From the NCBI GenBank assembly GCA_038326165.1, contig JBBQJT010000004.1, positions 1 to 64,000 on the forward strand: DNA of 64,000 bases. The letters are read 5' to 3'. Positions 42,884-51,962 of this stretch are shown here, in pieces. The DNA is from JAEUUM01 sp038326165. Lineage in GTDB: Bacteria > Bacteroidota > Bacteroidia > Chitinophagales > Saprospiraceae. Position numbers and translations under genes: made by a program. The notes under the pieces are model-generated. The model worked only from the letters and a program-made list of their open reading frames with translations, was not told the origin of the DNA and did not search any database. Every line of letters begins with the position of its first letter. Position 1 is the stretch's first letter.

Positions 42884-44929
42884 CTAGTTGCGCGGAGGCA
42901 AATATCCAAACATCTTGCTGTAGCCAAGCATTTGAATGGTAAAATCTTTTGGGTATCTAACTTCTACATCAATGGCTTTACCCTTTTTATCATAAACTAA
43001 GTTATATTCGGGTTGAATGAAACCTGAATAAGGAGGAATATTTAATTTAGAGGCTCGATCCTTTACTTCTGCCAGCAATCTCTGATCAACTATGACTCCA
43101 TAATTTTCAATCAAGTTCCTAGCTGCTGTGTAGTCACCTTGACTTTTAATTCTTTGAATTTCACGCAATAAATTACCGAAAATAGCCCTCAACTTGGTGT
43201 AGTCATTGATCTGAAAATATGTTTTCCCCAGACGTGAAATTTTACTGATTACATTTTCCTTTTTGCCTTGTTCAAAAGCCCAAGCTGCAATCATTTGCCG
43301 GTTCCGCATGTGCGATTCTTCTATATTTCTGCCAGGCTCCATTCTGCGCAATTGCTTCAACAAACCATTGCTGATATAATTATCATAAGCAGCTTTTCCT
43401 GCATCCGTTGAGGGAAGCAATTTCAATTCTACCAATTTTGGATCAATGACATAATAGAGCGCAACAATATCAGCGCGAGCTTCTTCAATGGCAGAGGAAT
43501 AATTTTTTAAAGTTGACGCTGGATCTTTAATATTAGGTTCTAATTTCCCGCTGGCATGTCCTATTACTTCATGCAAAGCAGTCATCATCTTATCCGCCAA
43601 CGATCCGTATTTCAAGTGACGACTGATATCCTCAGCTGTGCTTGCAAATTCATCATAAACGCCTGATCCTAAAGCAAATCCAATGGCATTGGAAATATTC
43701 CCCAAGCTTACAGACTTTGATCCATGCTTTTCCTTGATCCAGTCTGCGTTGGGCAGATTAACGCCTATGGATGAAAGTGGTGCAGCATCTCCAGACTCAC
43801 CAGCAACATTAACTACTTTATAGCTAACTCCCGTGACATTTTTTTTCTTATGCTGTGACAATATAGGTGAATTATCTTCAAACCATTGCGCATGATCCGA
43901 TAAGGCTTTCATCCTGGCAGATGATTCAAAATCCGTAATTTGCACGATACTTTCGTAGCTGCCCTTCATACCTTTTGGATCATTGTAAACTTCAACAAAA
44001 CCATGAATAAAATCTACGTCACCTGACTTATTTTCAACCCAAGCAATGTTGAATTCATCCCATTTCTTAAGATCACCAGTTTTGTAATATTCGATTAAAA
44101 GTTGAATAGATTTAGCTTGTTCTGGGTTTTCTGCAACCTCCACTGCCATTTCAAGCCAATAAATAATTTTCTTGATCGCTGCTCCATACATGCCATTCAA
44201 ACGCCACACCTTTTCCTCTATCTTACCATCATCACCCAATACCAACTTGCTGTTTAATCCATAAGATAGCAATGTGTCAATAGTAGCAGCTTTCAGATCA
44301 TTGTAGAAAGCCTCTACTTCTATGTCAGTAAGTCCTATGTCATAAAAATTCACGGCTGAAGCGCTCACTATGTCTTTCGTCGGGTCCAAACTAACTTTCT
44401 TCGAATCAATTTTAGGATCGAACATGCATTGGATTATCATATCGTCCAATTCAGTTCCAGAATCTACCATCAAATCCTTAAAATAACTTTGCGTGAATCT
44501 TGGCAAAATTTTCTCAGAACTGTAATGATGATGAATACCATTGGCGAACCACACTTGCTTGGTGTAATCAACAAAATTTCGCCAATCCGGATTGTTTCGG
44601 TCACCTGAATACTTATCCACTATCTTATTCAAAGCATGTCGAATTGATAGATTGTGCCTATAATTCTGATCCCAAATAATATCTCTTCCCGCTAAACCAG
44701 CTTGTACAAGATAATAGACTAGCAGCCTTTGCTTAGGGGCAAGTTGTTCGAAACCAGGTACACGGTATCTCAATATCTGTATATCAGCAAATGACTCAGT
44801 TTTCCATTGAAATAAGGAATCAGGGATAGCTGCCTCACCTTTAAGCCCATTGGTTTCTTCTATTTTTGCTTTGCATGATAGTATCATTGTGCCTAGCAGT
44901 AGGAGTAATGTCAGCTGTGTAAATTTCAT
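42884..44929 (-). CDS. Dipeptidyl-peptidase III-like zinc lipoprotein (family M49)
   Basis: 681 residues. Lipoprotein signal LTLLLLLGTMILSC (cysteine at about 19). The M49 zinc motif HEVIGH is at 453-458, and the third ligand lies in IEEARAD (E482/E483). The spacing of about 25 residues to that glutamate is the short version found in bacterial DPP III. It releases dipeptides from the N-terminus of oligopeptides, here in the periplasm or on the outer membrane. It follows the FKBP gene by 11 bases and precedes rimK by 10, so it belongs to the minus-strand operon. Confidence 0.9.
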   Translation of the reverse strand: MKFTQLTLLLLLGTMILSCKAKIEETNGLKGEAAIPDSLFQWKTESFADIQILRYRVPGFEQLAPKQRLLVYYLVQAGLAGRDIIWDQNYRHNLSIRHALNKIVDKYSGDRNNPDWRNFVDYTKQVWFANGIHHHYSSEKILPRFTQSYFKDLMVDSGTELDDMIIQCMFDPKIDSKKVSLDPTKDIVSASAVNFYDIGLTDIEVEAFYNDLKAATIDTLLSYGLNSKLVLGDDGKIEEKVWRLNGMYGAAIKKIIYWLEMAVEVAENPEQAKSIQLLIEYYKTGDLKKWDEFNIAWVENKSGDVDFIHGFVEVYNDPKGMKGSYESIVQITDFESSARMKALSDHAQWFEDNSPILSQHKKKNVTGVSYKVVNVAGESGDAAPLSSIGVNLPNADWIKEKHGSKSVSLGNISNAIGFALGSGVYDEFASTAEDISRHLKYGSLADKMMTALHEVIGHASGKLEPNIKDPASTLKNYSSAIEEARADIVALYYVIDPKLVELKLLPSTDAGKAAYDNYISNGLLKQLRRMEPGRNIEESHMRNRQMIAAWAFEQGKKENVISKISRLGKTYFQINDYTKLRAIFGNLLREIQRIKSQGDYTAARNLIENYGVIVDQRLLAEVKDRASKLNIPPYSGFIQPEYNLVYDKKGKAIDVEVRYPKDFTIQMLGYSKMFGYLPPRN

Positions 44930-44940
44930 AGTTTTGAATA

Positions 44941-45483
44941 TTACTTATTTTCCTTGGGAAAAACTTTAATCAAATCGAGATCAAAAACCAAATAGGAATT
45001 AGCTGGAATAAGCACTTTGCCGCCTGGGCCTTTAACAGTTCGATCCCCATAACCAAGATATGGCGGAATAATGAAGGTCCCACTTCCGCCCGTACTCAAC
45101 ATCGTAACGGCCTCATTGAACCCGGGAATCATACTCCCAATTTTAAACTTGAGTGGCTCTCCCAGCAAAGTGGATGAATCAAAAACTGAATCATTGAGGA
45201 ATCGACCCGTATAATTAACGAGCACAACATCACCTTCCTTCGGATTCAAACCTTTGCCAAGTGTTTTCATGCTATATCGCATTCCATTCTTACTTGTTTG
45301 GACTATTTCGGCATTTTTGATTTTAAAATATGGATTGCTCTTTGCAACTAATGTGTCAAATTGAGCGCGAACCAAAGCATCTTTGGGGTCAATTTTATTT
45401 TCAGTGGCAGTTGTAGTTTCCTTCTGTTTACAAGAAATTACAAACAGCATAACCAAAAATAATTGAGGTATTAAGTATTTCAT
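44941..45483 (-). CDS. FKBP-type peptidyl-prolyl isomerase lipoprotein
   Basis: 180 residues. Lipoprotein signal PQLFLVMLFVISC (cysteine near 18). The C-terminal ~110 residues are an FKBP domain: GDVVLVNYTGRFLNDSVFDS, FKIGSMIPGFNEAVTMLSTG, IPPYLGYGDR and LVFDLDLIKV. It accelerates proline isomerisation during folding of exported proteins. It sits directly upstream of the M49 lipoprotein with 11 bases between, so the chaperone and peptidase are probably co-expressed. Confidence 0.92.
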   Translation of the reverse strand: MKYLIPQLFLVMLFVISCKQKETTTATENKIDPKDALVRAQFDTLVAKSNPYFKIKNAEIVQTSKNGMRYSMKTLGKGLNPKEGDVVLVNYTGRFLNDSVFDSSTLLGEPLKFKIGSMIPGFNEAVTMLSTGGSGTFIIPPYLGYGDRTVKGPGGKVLIPANSYLVFDLDLIKVFPKENK

Positions 45484-45572
45484 ATTGAGGCAAAGATAAA
45501 AACCTCAGGCATATTGCTGCCTTAAAAATATACGAGATGTAAAAAAATTACAAAGTCCAATTCTATGAAAAA

Positions 45573-46796
45573 TTAAAACTCGACTTTAGTTTCTTTAAGC
45601 TCTCCCTTTCGCAAATACTGCAAGGAAGTTGTATCTCCTTTTTTGTGCTTTGCCAAACCATCCATATAATCATAAATATCTTTTATGTCCAAATCTCCCA
45701 TTTTGATGATGATATCACCTCCTTCAAGACCTGCCTTTGACGCTGGTTTTCCGGCGGTTACTCCGTCTATGCGCATACCTTTGTCTGTGTAACTGTAGTC
45801 TGGAAGGACACCCAATGTCACTTTGAAAGCCACTGCTTCTCTTTCCTTGGTTGCGACAGGCGTAAAAACCAATTTTGGCTCAGATGCTAGTTGATCAATG
45901 AGGCTCGAAATATATTTCAAAACATCGCGCTCACCTTGAAGATTGATTTTATCAACGTCATCACTTGGCTTGTGGTAGTCACTGTGTGAACCCGTAAAAA
46001 AGTGCAAAACGGGAAGGTTTTTTAAATAAAATGAAGTGTGATCACTTGGACCAACACCTGAAGAATCAATAACTATTCGAAAACCTCCATTATCCTTAGC
46101 CAATAAAGGTGCAAATGAAGGACTAGTGCCCACACCGTACACCATCAAGTGTCGATCCTCATCTAAACGGCCAACCATATCCATATTGAGCATAAAATCA
46201 ACCTTTTCAAAATCTAGGATCGTATTGTTCGTAAAATACTTAGACCCAATAAGCCCAGCCTCTTCGGCAGAAAAGCAAATAAAAAGAAAGTTGTATTTTT
46301 CGGTTATGCCATTCTGTGAATAATATCTTGCAAATTCTATAACTCCAGCTACTCCTGATGCGTTGTCATCTGCGCCATTGTGTATTTTGCCTTTGGGATT
46401 GGGATCCAAACTGGAACCACGTCCATCTGTACCCAAATGATCATAATGCGCACCTATGATGATGGTATTGGGCATCCCATTGTTTAAAAATCCTATCACA
46501 TTAGAACCTCTATTTTCCTCAGCTCCACCTAGATCGGCTTCATGGGGATTTTTGGGAGTTTTATAGGTAAATTCTTGTAAATATCCTTTGGAACCTTTTG
46601 GCTCAATGCCCAATGATTGAAATTCCTTGATGATGTATTTCTGAGCGAGTTTCTCACCTTTGGAACCGGGTGCTCTGCCTTTTAACTTATCAGATGCCAA
46701 ATAGGAAATATGCGTTTTAATTGTTTCAGTATTAAAATAATCTTGTCCAAACACTGAAACAGAACAAAATAAAAGCAAAAGGGATAAATATTTCAT
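45573..46796 (-). CDS. Exported M28 aminopeptidase with C-terminal PDZ domain
   Basis: 407 residues. Signal peptide YLSLLLLFCSVSVFGQ. The M28 di-zinc site is visible: GAHYDHLG (first histidine), GADDNASG (bridging aspartate), FSAEEAGLIGS (catalytic glutamates), MLNMDMVG (aspartate) and a late histidine in LHFFTGSHSDYH. Residues ~320-400 are a PDZ domain (GMRIDGVTAGKPASKAGLEG), which in this family positions substrates. It removes N-terminal residues from periplasmic peptides. It starts three bases after the PD40 gene stop, so the two are co-transcribed; an 89-base gap separates it from the FKBP gene. Confidence 0.92.
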   Translation of the reverse strand: MKYLSLLLLFCSVSVFGQDYFNTETIKTHISYLASDKLKGRAPGSKGEKLAQKYIIKEFQSLGIEPKGSKGYLQEFTYKTPKNPHEADLGGAEENRGSNVIGFLNNGMPNTIIIGAHYDHLGTDGRGSSLDPNPKGKIHNGADDNASGVAGVIEFARYYSQNGITEKYNFLFICFSAEEAGLIGSKYFTNNTILDFEKVDFMLNMDMVGRLDEDRHLMVYGVGTSPSFAPLLAKDNGGFRIVIDSSGVGPSDHTSFYLKNLPVLHFFTGSHSDYHKPSDDVDKINLQGERDVLKYISSLIDQLASEPKLVFTPVATKEREAVAFKVTLGVLPDYSYTDKGMRIDGVTAGKPASKAGLEGGDIIIKMGDLDIKDIYDYMDGLAKHKKGDTTSLQYLRKGELKETKVEF

Positions 46797-46799
46797 GAT

Positions 46800-47849
46800 T
46801 TAGTCTTTCCAGTCGGCAATGAATAAATTGGTGTCTCTGGTTCCACCGTTGTTTCTGTTTGAAGAGAACACAAGGTGCTTACCATTTGGTGAAAACATAG
46901 GAAAAGCGTTGAAAACACTTTCAGTTGTTATTTGCTGTAAATCTGAACCATCCTCATTGATCATATACAGATTGAAATCCCAACCTTTCTGGGATGCATG
47001 GTTGGAAGAAAACACAATTTTATTCCCTGAAGGATGGTAGTATGGTGCCCAGTTGGCTTTACCAAGCTTTGTTATTTGCTTTAGACCTGAGCCATCCACA
47101 TTGCTAGTATATATTTCCATGTTGGTTGGGGCGACCATGTTTTTTGCGAGATACTCTTTATACTCTTTAACCTCAGCTTCTTCAGTAGGACGTGATGCTC
47201 GAAAAACTAACTTCTTGCTATCAGGACTGAAGAAAGCACCTCCGTCATAACCAAGTCCAAATGTAACTTGCTTTACATTACTTCCATCAATATTCATGGT
47301 ATATAAATCCAAGTCACCATTACGTGTTGATGTAAAAACGATCATTTTGCCATCAGGTGATACAGTTGCTTCCGCATCATAACCAGGCTGATTGGTTAAT
47401 TGTTTGATGATTTTACCTTTGGGATTGGCAACATAAATATCAAAATCAGCATAAATAGCCCATAAATACTTTGCCCCTCTAGGAACTGGCGGTGGGCAAC
47501 CCGCATCGCCTGCGTGTGTGGATGCGTACAAGATATCCTTGCCATTTGGCATAAAATAAGAGCAAGTAGTTCTTCCTTTGCCAGTGCTCATCATTGAAGG
47601 AAGATAAGTAGCGTTATTTGCAGCTTTCTTAATATCAATTTTATAAATTTGGTCACACTCCACGCCCCATTTGGGATTTGTAATTTGACAACTCAAATAC
47701 TTGCTATTGGGACTGAAATATGCCTCCGCGTTGTCTCCACCAAATGTTAATTGACGAATATTGGTCAAATGTTTACTCTCTTGAGCCGTGACCGAACAAA
47801 CTAAGATACAAGACATAATAGTTAGACCGAGGACCAATAATTTTTTCAT
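46800..47849 (-). CDS. Exported TolB/PD40-type beta-propeller protein
   Basis: 349 residues from ATG 47849, which gives a clean signal peptide (MKKLLVLGLTIMSCILVCSVTAQ); the frame extends five codons further upstream but without benefit. Five to six PD40 blades are visible (YFSPNSKYLSC, TVSPDGKMIVFTS, FFSPDSKKLVFRA, YYHPSGNKIVFSS, MFSPNGKHLVFSS). Such propellers bind peptides or proteins in the periplasm, as in TolB or the N-terminal part of S9 peptidases, but no catalytic domain follows here. It heads the minus-strand set PD40 - M28 - FKBP - M49 - RimK - AstE-like. On the minus strand TACTTTTG sits only a few bases before the ATG (47861-47854), so the mRNA may have almost no leader. Confidence 0.82.
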   Translation of the reverse strand: MKKLLVLGLTIMSCILVCSVTAQESKHLTNIRQLTFGGDNAEAYFSPNSKYLSCQITNPKWGVECDQIYKIDIKKAANNATYLPSMMSTGKGRTTCSYFMPNGKDILYASTHAGDAGCPPPVPRGAKYLWAIYADFDIYVANPKGKIIKQLTNQPGYDAEATVSPDGKMIVFTSTRNGDLDLYTMNIDGSNVKQVTFGLGYDGGAFFSPDSKKLVFRASRPTEEAEVKEYKEYLAKNMVAPTNMEIYTSNVDGSGLKQITKLGKANWAPYYHPSGNKIVFSSNHASQKGWDFNLYMINEDGSDLQQITTESVFNAFPMFSPNGKHLVFSSNRNNGGTRDTNLFIADWKD

Positions 47850-47945
47850 GACACAAAAGTACAAAACTTATTAGTTTTGGTTAAATACCTGATGTCACGC
47901 TTGTGTCAATTGTTCTTATCATCTTTGTTGCAAAATCTTGTTTGA

Positions 47946-48299
47946 ATGTTAAAGATCGAAGTAAGTCACCTCAAACTTTATGGCTATCATGGCTATTATG
48001 TCGAGGAACGAATATTGGGAACGTGGTACGAATATTCTGTCTTTTATGAAGGGAATATTGACTCTGACTATTTGATGGATTCGTTGGATCGTACCTTCAA
48101 TTACGAATCTATTGTTTCAGTATGTCGAGAAGTGAATGGGTCCTCCGCGTCACTGATTGAAACATTGGCAATTGAAATAGCAAACAGATTGATGGCAATA
48201 GCCAAAATCGGAAAAATAACTGTACAAGTTACCAAATTCAACCCAGCTTTTGGCAGTGTAAATGCGAATGTCCGTTGCAGCTTCAGCGTATGCAAATAA
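47946..48299 (+). CDS. folB: Dihydroneopterin aldolase FolB
   Basis: 117 residues, the usual size. Signature elements: LKLYGYHGYYVEER (10-23) with the conserved HG and glutamates, a middle helix SLIETLAIEIANRL (pterin-binding glutamate), and the catalytic lysine in VQVTKFNPAFG near the end. It converts dihydroneopterin to hydroxymethyl-dihydropterin in folate synthesis. The ATG at 47946 is divergent from the PD40 gene with ~96 bases between starts. folC, acting later in the same pathway, is 6 kb away on the other strand. Confidence 0.92.
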   Translation: MLKIEVSHLKLYGYHGYYVEERILGTWYEYSVFYEGNIDSDYLMDSLDRTFNYESIVSVCREVNGSSASLIETLAIEIANRLMAIAKIGKITVQVTKFNPAFGSVNANVRCSFSVCK

Positions 48300-48326
48300 T
48301 GAATGATTTGATAATTATTTGCTTTT
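48292..48326 (+). terminator. Possible A/T-rich terminator of folB
   Basis: GCAAATAA(T) (48292-48300) pairs with (A)TTATTTGC (48314-48322), followed by TTTT. The stem starts within the last codons of folB and has few G-C pairs, so strength is doubtful. Confidence 0.4.
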
Positions 48327-48389
48327 CAAATACAGCCAAACATAAAAATTACACGTAAGTAGATGTAATATAACCTATTACAGCATTTT

Positions 48390-51095
48390 ATGCCAAGAAG
48401 TAGATTTATTTCACTTGCTTTAAAAAATGCATTAGTTTACATGCTATTGATTGTGGTATCATCTTTTTTGATAGGCTACATTTTGTATTCCAAAAGTGGA
48501 ACAATAATTAAAGGCCTCTCACAACAAGAATTAAAAAACAGTGTCAATATTGGAGATGTAAAATTTGGAAGTTTTATCCAAAACATCAAGCAAGACATTT
48601 CTTTTTTAAGCTCCAATCCTTACCTGATGGATTATGTCTCACATCAGAATTCTGTTGATAATCTTTCCCAAAAAGAAAAAATCAACAAAGAATACTTTGC
48701 ATTTCTGAGTAAAAAACCTGACTATTTTCAGCTCAGGTTTATTTCCATAAAGGGAAATGGCAAAGAAGTAATAAGAGTTGAACGCAGTGACAATCAATTA
48801 AAAATTGTAACAGAGGATCAACTTCAAAATAAGGGAGATAGAGATTACTATCGCGAAACAATTAAAATGGCGGCTGATTCAATCTATTTCTCAAGAATTG
48901 ATTTGAATAAAGAATACGGAAAAATAAGTCAACCTATTATTCCGACACTTCGAGCCGCATGCCCGATTTACCGGGCTGATACAGTATTCGGTATTTTAGT
49001 CCTCAATGTTGACCTAAGGCAATTCTTTGGTCAAATCAAATCGATTGCCAATACCAACTACCAGCTATATTTGTTCAATGATGTTGGCCATTTTTTAATT
49101 CATCCTGATTCAGCTGAAACGTTTGGCTTTGAATACAATCGCCCTCCAACTTTATATGAGTACATTCCTATCAGTTTGGCTAAAATTCGCAATTCATTTC
49201 AAAATGCACAAGACTTATATACAGCTGAGGAGATATTTCAGGTAAAACATATCCCCTATCCACGAAAAGATTACATACTGTTTTTGTCAATTGGAGCAAG
49301 TTCCGCAGAAATATTATCCCCATTATTAGAATGGCGTGACACAAGTATTATGATCACCTTGTTGCTGACATTAGTTTTCATGGGTCTTGCCATTTGGTGG
49401 ATGAGACGACAAACAATAGGATTGAAGTCAATCACCCGATCGATGACTTCACTTGCAAATGATCAAGACCATTCGGACTTGCCTGTGAACAGAAATGATG
49501 AAATTGGGATTTTGGCTCGGACCTTTAAAACCATGTCTGACACCATTACCCAGAACATAAGCACATTAGAAAATGCTAAGGAAAAAGCAGAATTGGCAAC
49601 AAAGGAGAAGGAAGAATTTCTGGAAAATATGAGTCATGAAATCCGTAATCCACTCCAGAGTATCTTGGGAATGACCGAGTTGCTAATCAGGAACGAGCCC
49701 AAAACTGAACAATTGCCATTATTGGATACACTCAAATTTAGTACAACCAATCTGCATACCTTGGTAAATGACGTTTTGGATTATTCCAAACTGAAAGTTG
49801 GAGAACTGGAATTGGTAGAAACCAATACCAAATTGGATCAATTGCTCAAACAAATTATAAAAAGCTATGCTTATCAGGCAGTCAAAAAACAAATAAAACT
49901 TCAGCTGAATATTGATCCTGCATTAGAAGATACTGAATTCTCTACAGACTTTTTAAGATTAACACAAATTGTAACCAACCTACTCTCCAATGCCATCAAA
50001 TTCACGCCCGAGCATGGCTCAGTATGGATATTTGCAAATTTAATTAAGCAAAATGAAGCAGAATTTTCGATCGAAATTGTAGTAAAAGATACAGGAGTAG
50101 GAATCAAATATGAAAACTACAATCACATACTTGAGCGCTTTAAAAAAGCCGATTCCCCTCAAATTCACCACAACAGGCACGGAGCTGGCTTAGGACTGCC
50201 TATCATCATTCAATTATTGGATCTATTTAATTCACAGCTCAACATCCATTCAATTCCTGGAAAAGGCTCTGAATTTAAGTTCTATCTAAATATGAAAAAG
50301 GCTAAAAACCCATCAACTCAAATCCCCAAAGGAAGCATTCCAAGAGAAGAAACGATATCAGAAAAATTAAATATCCTGATTTTCGATGATGATATTCAAA
50401 GCCATTCACTTTACGAACATCTTCTCGAACCAATAGCTGATCATTTTATTAATCTGAAAAGCTCAGCAGACCTAAAAACGATTCCAGAAGGGCTCTTTTA
50501 TGATATTATTATTTGTGATTATTGGATCAATAAAGACAAGATTACAGCGTACACTGAAGAATTGCTTAAGATATTAAATCCCACAGGAATCTGTATTTTA
50601 GTAACTGGCGCATCTGCAAACCCAGAGGAATTGATGGGAGATCAATTGGAATTATTCGACATGTTCTTTCAAAAACCTATTCCTACAAAAACCTTCCTAG
50701 AGGATTTGAAACAAACACTCGCAGAGAAGAACTACCAAACTGCCAATTTAAACAATCTATATGAGGATTATGACTTTGACGAAGCCAAGGTCATTAAAGC
50801 ATTGAGCATTTTAAAAACTGAATGGAAAGGCTTTGAAACTGAATTAATAAGTACATTAACATTAAAAGATCCAAATGGATTTGCAGAAGTATTTCATAAG
50901 GCTTTGAGTAGCTTCCGAAGATTTGAATTGAACCAGTTGATTAAATTTTGCAATTTTTTGGGAGCAAATATTGCTAATGAAAAGATCAATTCAATATCCA
51001 ACAAGTTATACTTGGAAAGGATAATGCAATATCACCTCAAGCACATAGTCTTCGAATTGAAAAAATGGGAATTGCAGTCAAAGACTATTGATTAA
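48390..51095 (+). CDS. Hybrid sensor histidine kinase (dCache-HAMP-HisKA-HATPase-REC plus HPt-like tail)
   Basis: 901 residues. Membrane helices near 12-33 and 310-330 bracket a ~270-residue periplasmic dCache-like sensor (ISIKGNGKEVIRVE, ACPIYRADTVFGILVLNVDL). HAMP spans ~335-385. HisKA has the phospho-histidine H416 in ENMSHEIRNPLQ. The HATPase shows the N box (QIVTNLLSNAIKFT) and GxG boxes (DTGVGI, HGAGLGLP). The receiver domain (LNILIFDDD, D710 in IIICDYWI, lysine in FFQKPI) is near complete but diverged. The last ~130 residues resemble an HPt bundle (FHKALSSFRRFELNQL) lacking the usual HxxKG context. Its 3' end overlaps by 11 bases the end of the convergent LytTR regulator, its likely partner. 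Confidence 0.88.
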   Translation: MPRSRFISLALKNALVYMLLIVVSSFLIGYILYSKSGTIIKGLSQQELKNSVNIGDVKFGSFIQNIKQDISFLSSNPYLMDYVSHQNSVDNLSQKEKINKEYFAFLSKKPDYFQLRFISIKGNGKEVIRVERSDNQLKIVTEDQLQNKGDRDYYRETIKMAADSIYFSRIDLNKEYGKISQPIIPTLRAACPIYRADTVFGILVLNVDLRQFFGQIKSIANTNYQLYLFNDVGHFLIHPDSAETFGFEYNRPPTLYEYIPISLAKIRNSFQNAQDLYTAEEIFQVKHIPYPRKDYILFLSIGASSAEILSPLLEWRDTSIMITLLLTLVFMGLAIWWMRRQTIGLKSITRSMTSLANDQDHSDLPVNRNDEIGILARTFKTMSDTITQNISTLENAKEKAELATKEKEEFLENMSHEIRNPLQSILGMTELLIRNEPKTEQLPLLDTLKFSTTNLHTLVNDVLDYSKLKVGELELVETNTKLDQLLKQIIKSYAYQAVKKQIKLQLNIDPALEDTEFSTDFLRLTQIVTNLLSNAIKFTPEHGSVWIFANLIKQNEAEFSIEIVVKDTGVGIKYENYNHILERFKKADSPQIHHNRHGAGLGLPIIIQLLDLFNSQLNIHSIPGKGSEFKFYLNMKKAKNPSTQIPKGSIPREETISEKLNILIFDDDIQSHSLYEHLLEPIADHFINLKSSADLKTIPEGLFYDIIICDYWINKDKITAYTEELLKILNPTGICILVTGASANPEELMGDQLELFDMFFQKPIPTKTFLEDLKQTLAEKNYQTANLNNLYEDYDFDEAKVIKALSILKTEWKGFETELISTLTLKDPNGFAEVFHKALSSFRRFELNQLIKFCNFLGANIANEKINSISNKLYLERIMQYHLKHIVFELKKWELQSKTID

Positions 51096-51771
51096 TTACA
51101 GCCAACAAATCCTTTTTGTATTTCATTCCAACTGGCAACTGCTTACCGTTGATCAAAACCTCGTCCTGCACCAATGATTCGATTTTACTGACATTTACGA
51201 TAAAAGAACGATGAATTCTCATGAAATTTGAAGGTAGTTTCAATTCAATTTCTTTCATCGTAATCAAACTCAAAACTGACTTATCTTTTGTAACAAATGA
51301 CACATAATTCTCTTCAGCTTTGATATACAAAAGATCTGCTTTGTTAACTTTGATCCATTTGTTTCCAGACTTTACAAATAAAAAATCCCTGGGATCGTTT
51401 CCCTTATTTGGGACGATATCAGATCGTTGACTTAATTTTTGGATGGCCTTTTCGAAGCGTGCAAAACTTACTGGTTTGACCAGAAAATCTACTACATTGT
51501 CGTACTCGTAGGATTTAGCAGCAAATTCATCATGCGAAGTAACCATGATAACTGGTATGCCATTTTGTTTGAGTTCAAGTATGGTTTGACCTTTCATGTC
51601 AGGAAGATCAAAATCAAGAAACAATAAATCAAAAGCATCTGAAGTCAATAATTTCAATCCATCAGTGCCTGTGTAAGCTGTAACACAATACTCAATCTGA
51701 TCAATTTTGCTACAAAAATGACTGATCAAATCACCAATAAGTGGGTCATCATCAATGATTAAACATTTCAT
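51085..51771 (-). CDS. LytTR-family response regulator
   Basis: 228 residues from ATG 51771 (MKCLIIDDDPLIGDLI, the usual receiver start; upstream codons to 51819 add nothing conserved). Receiver with acidic triplet DDD (7-9), phosphoacceptor D53 (LLFLDFDLPDMKG) and lysine in FLVKPVSFARFE. The C-terminal ~100 residues are LytTR (FVKSGNKWIKVNKADLLYIK ... KLPSNFMRIHRSFIVNVSKI), a beta-type DNA-binding domain. It would be phosphorylated by a histidine kinase and regulate genes. The two genes are convergent with an 11-base overlap, unlike the usual co-directional pair, which would couple their expression antagonistically. Confidence 0.9.
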   Translation of the reverse strand: MKCLIIDDDPLIGDLISHFCSKIDQIEYCVTAYTGTDGLKLLTSDAFDLLFLDFDLPDMKGQTILELKQNGIPVIMVTSHDEFAAKSYEYDNVVDFLVKPVSFARFEKAIQKLSQRSDIVPNKGNDPRDFLFVKSGNKWIKVNKADLLYIKAEENYVSFVTKDKSVLSLITMKEIELKLPSNFMRIHRSFIVNVSKIESLVQDEVLINGKQLPVGMKYKKDLLAVINQ

Positions 51772-51962
51772 TGCATAATTCTTAGTTACTAAATCTAATC
51801 TCAAAACACATTTGATCAATTAAAACAAATGATTCGTCAGCTCTTTGAGTCCTATCGTCCACAATCTTGGGAAGAAAGTTCTTCAAACCTGAACTTTGCA
51901 TAGTCTTCAGAGATGACGAAAGTACGATATTCTTGTAATATTAAATCTAAAATTAGCCACTA

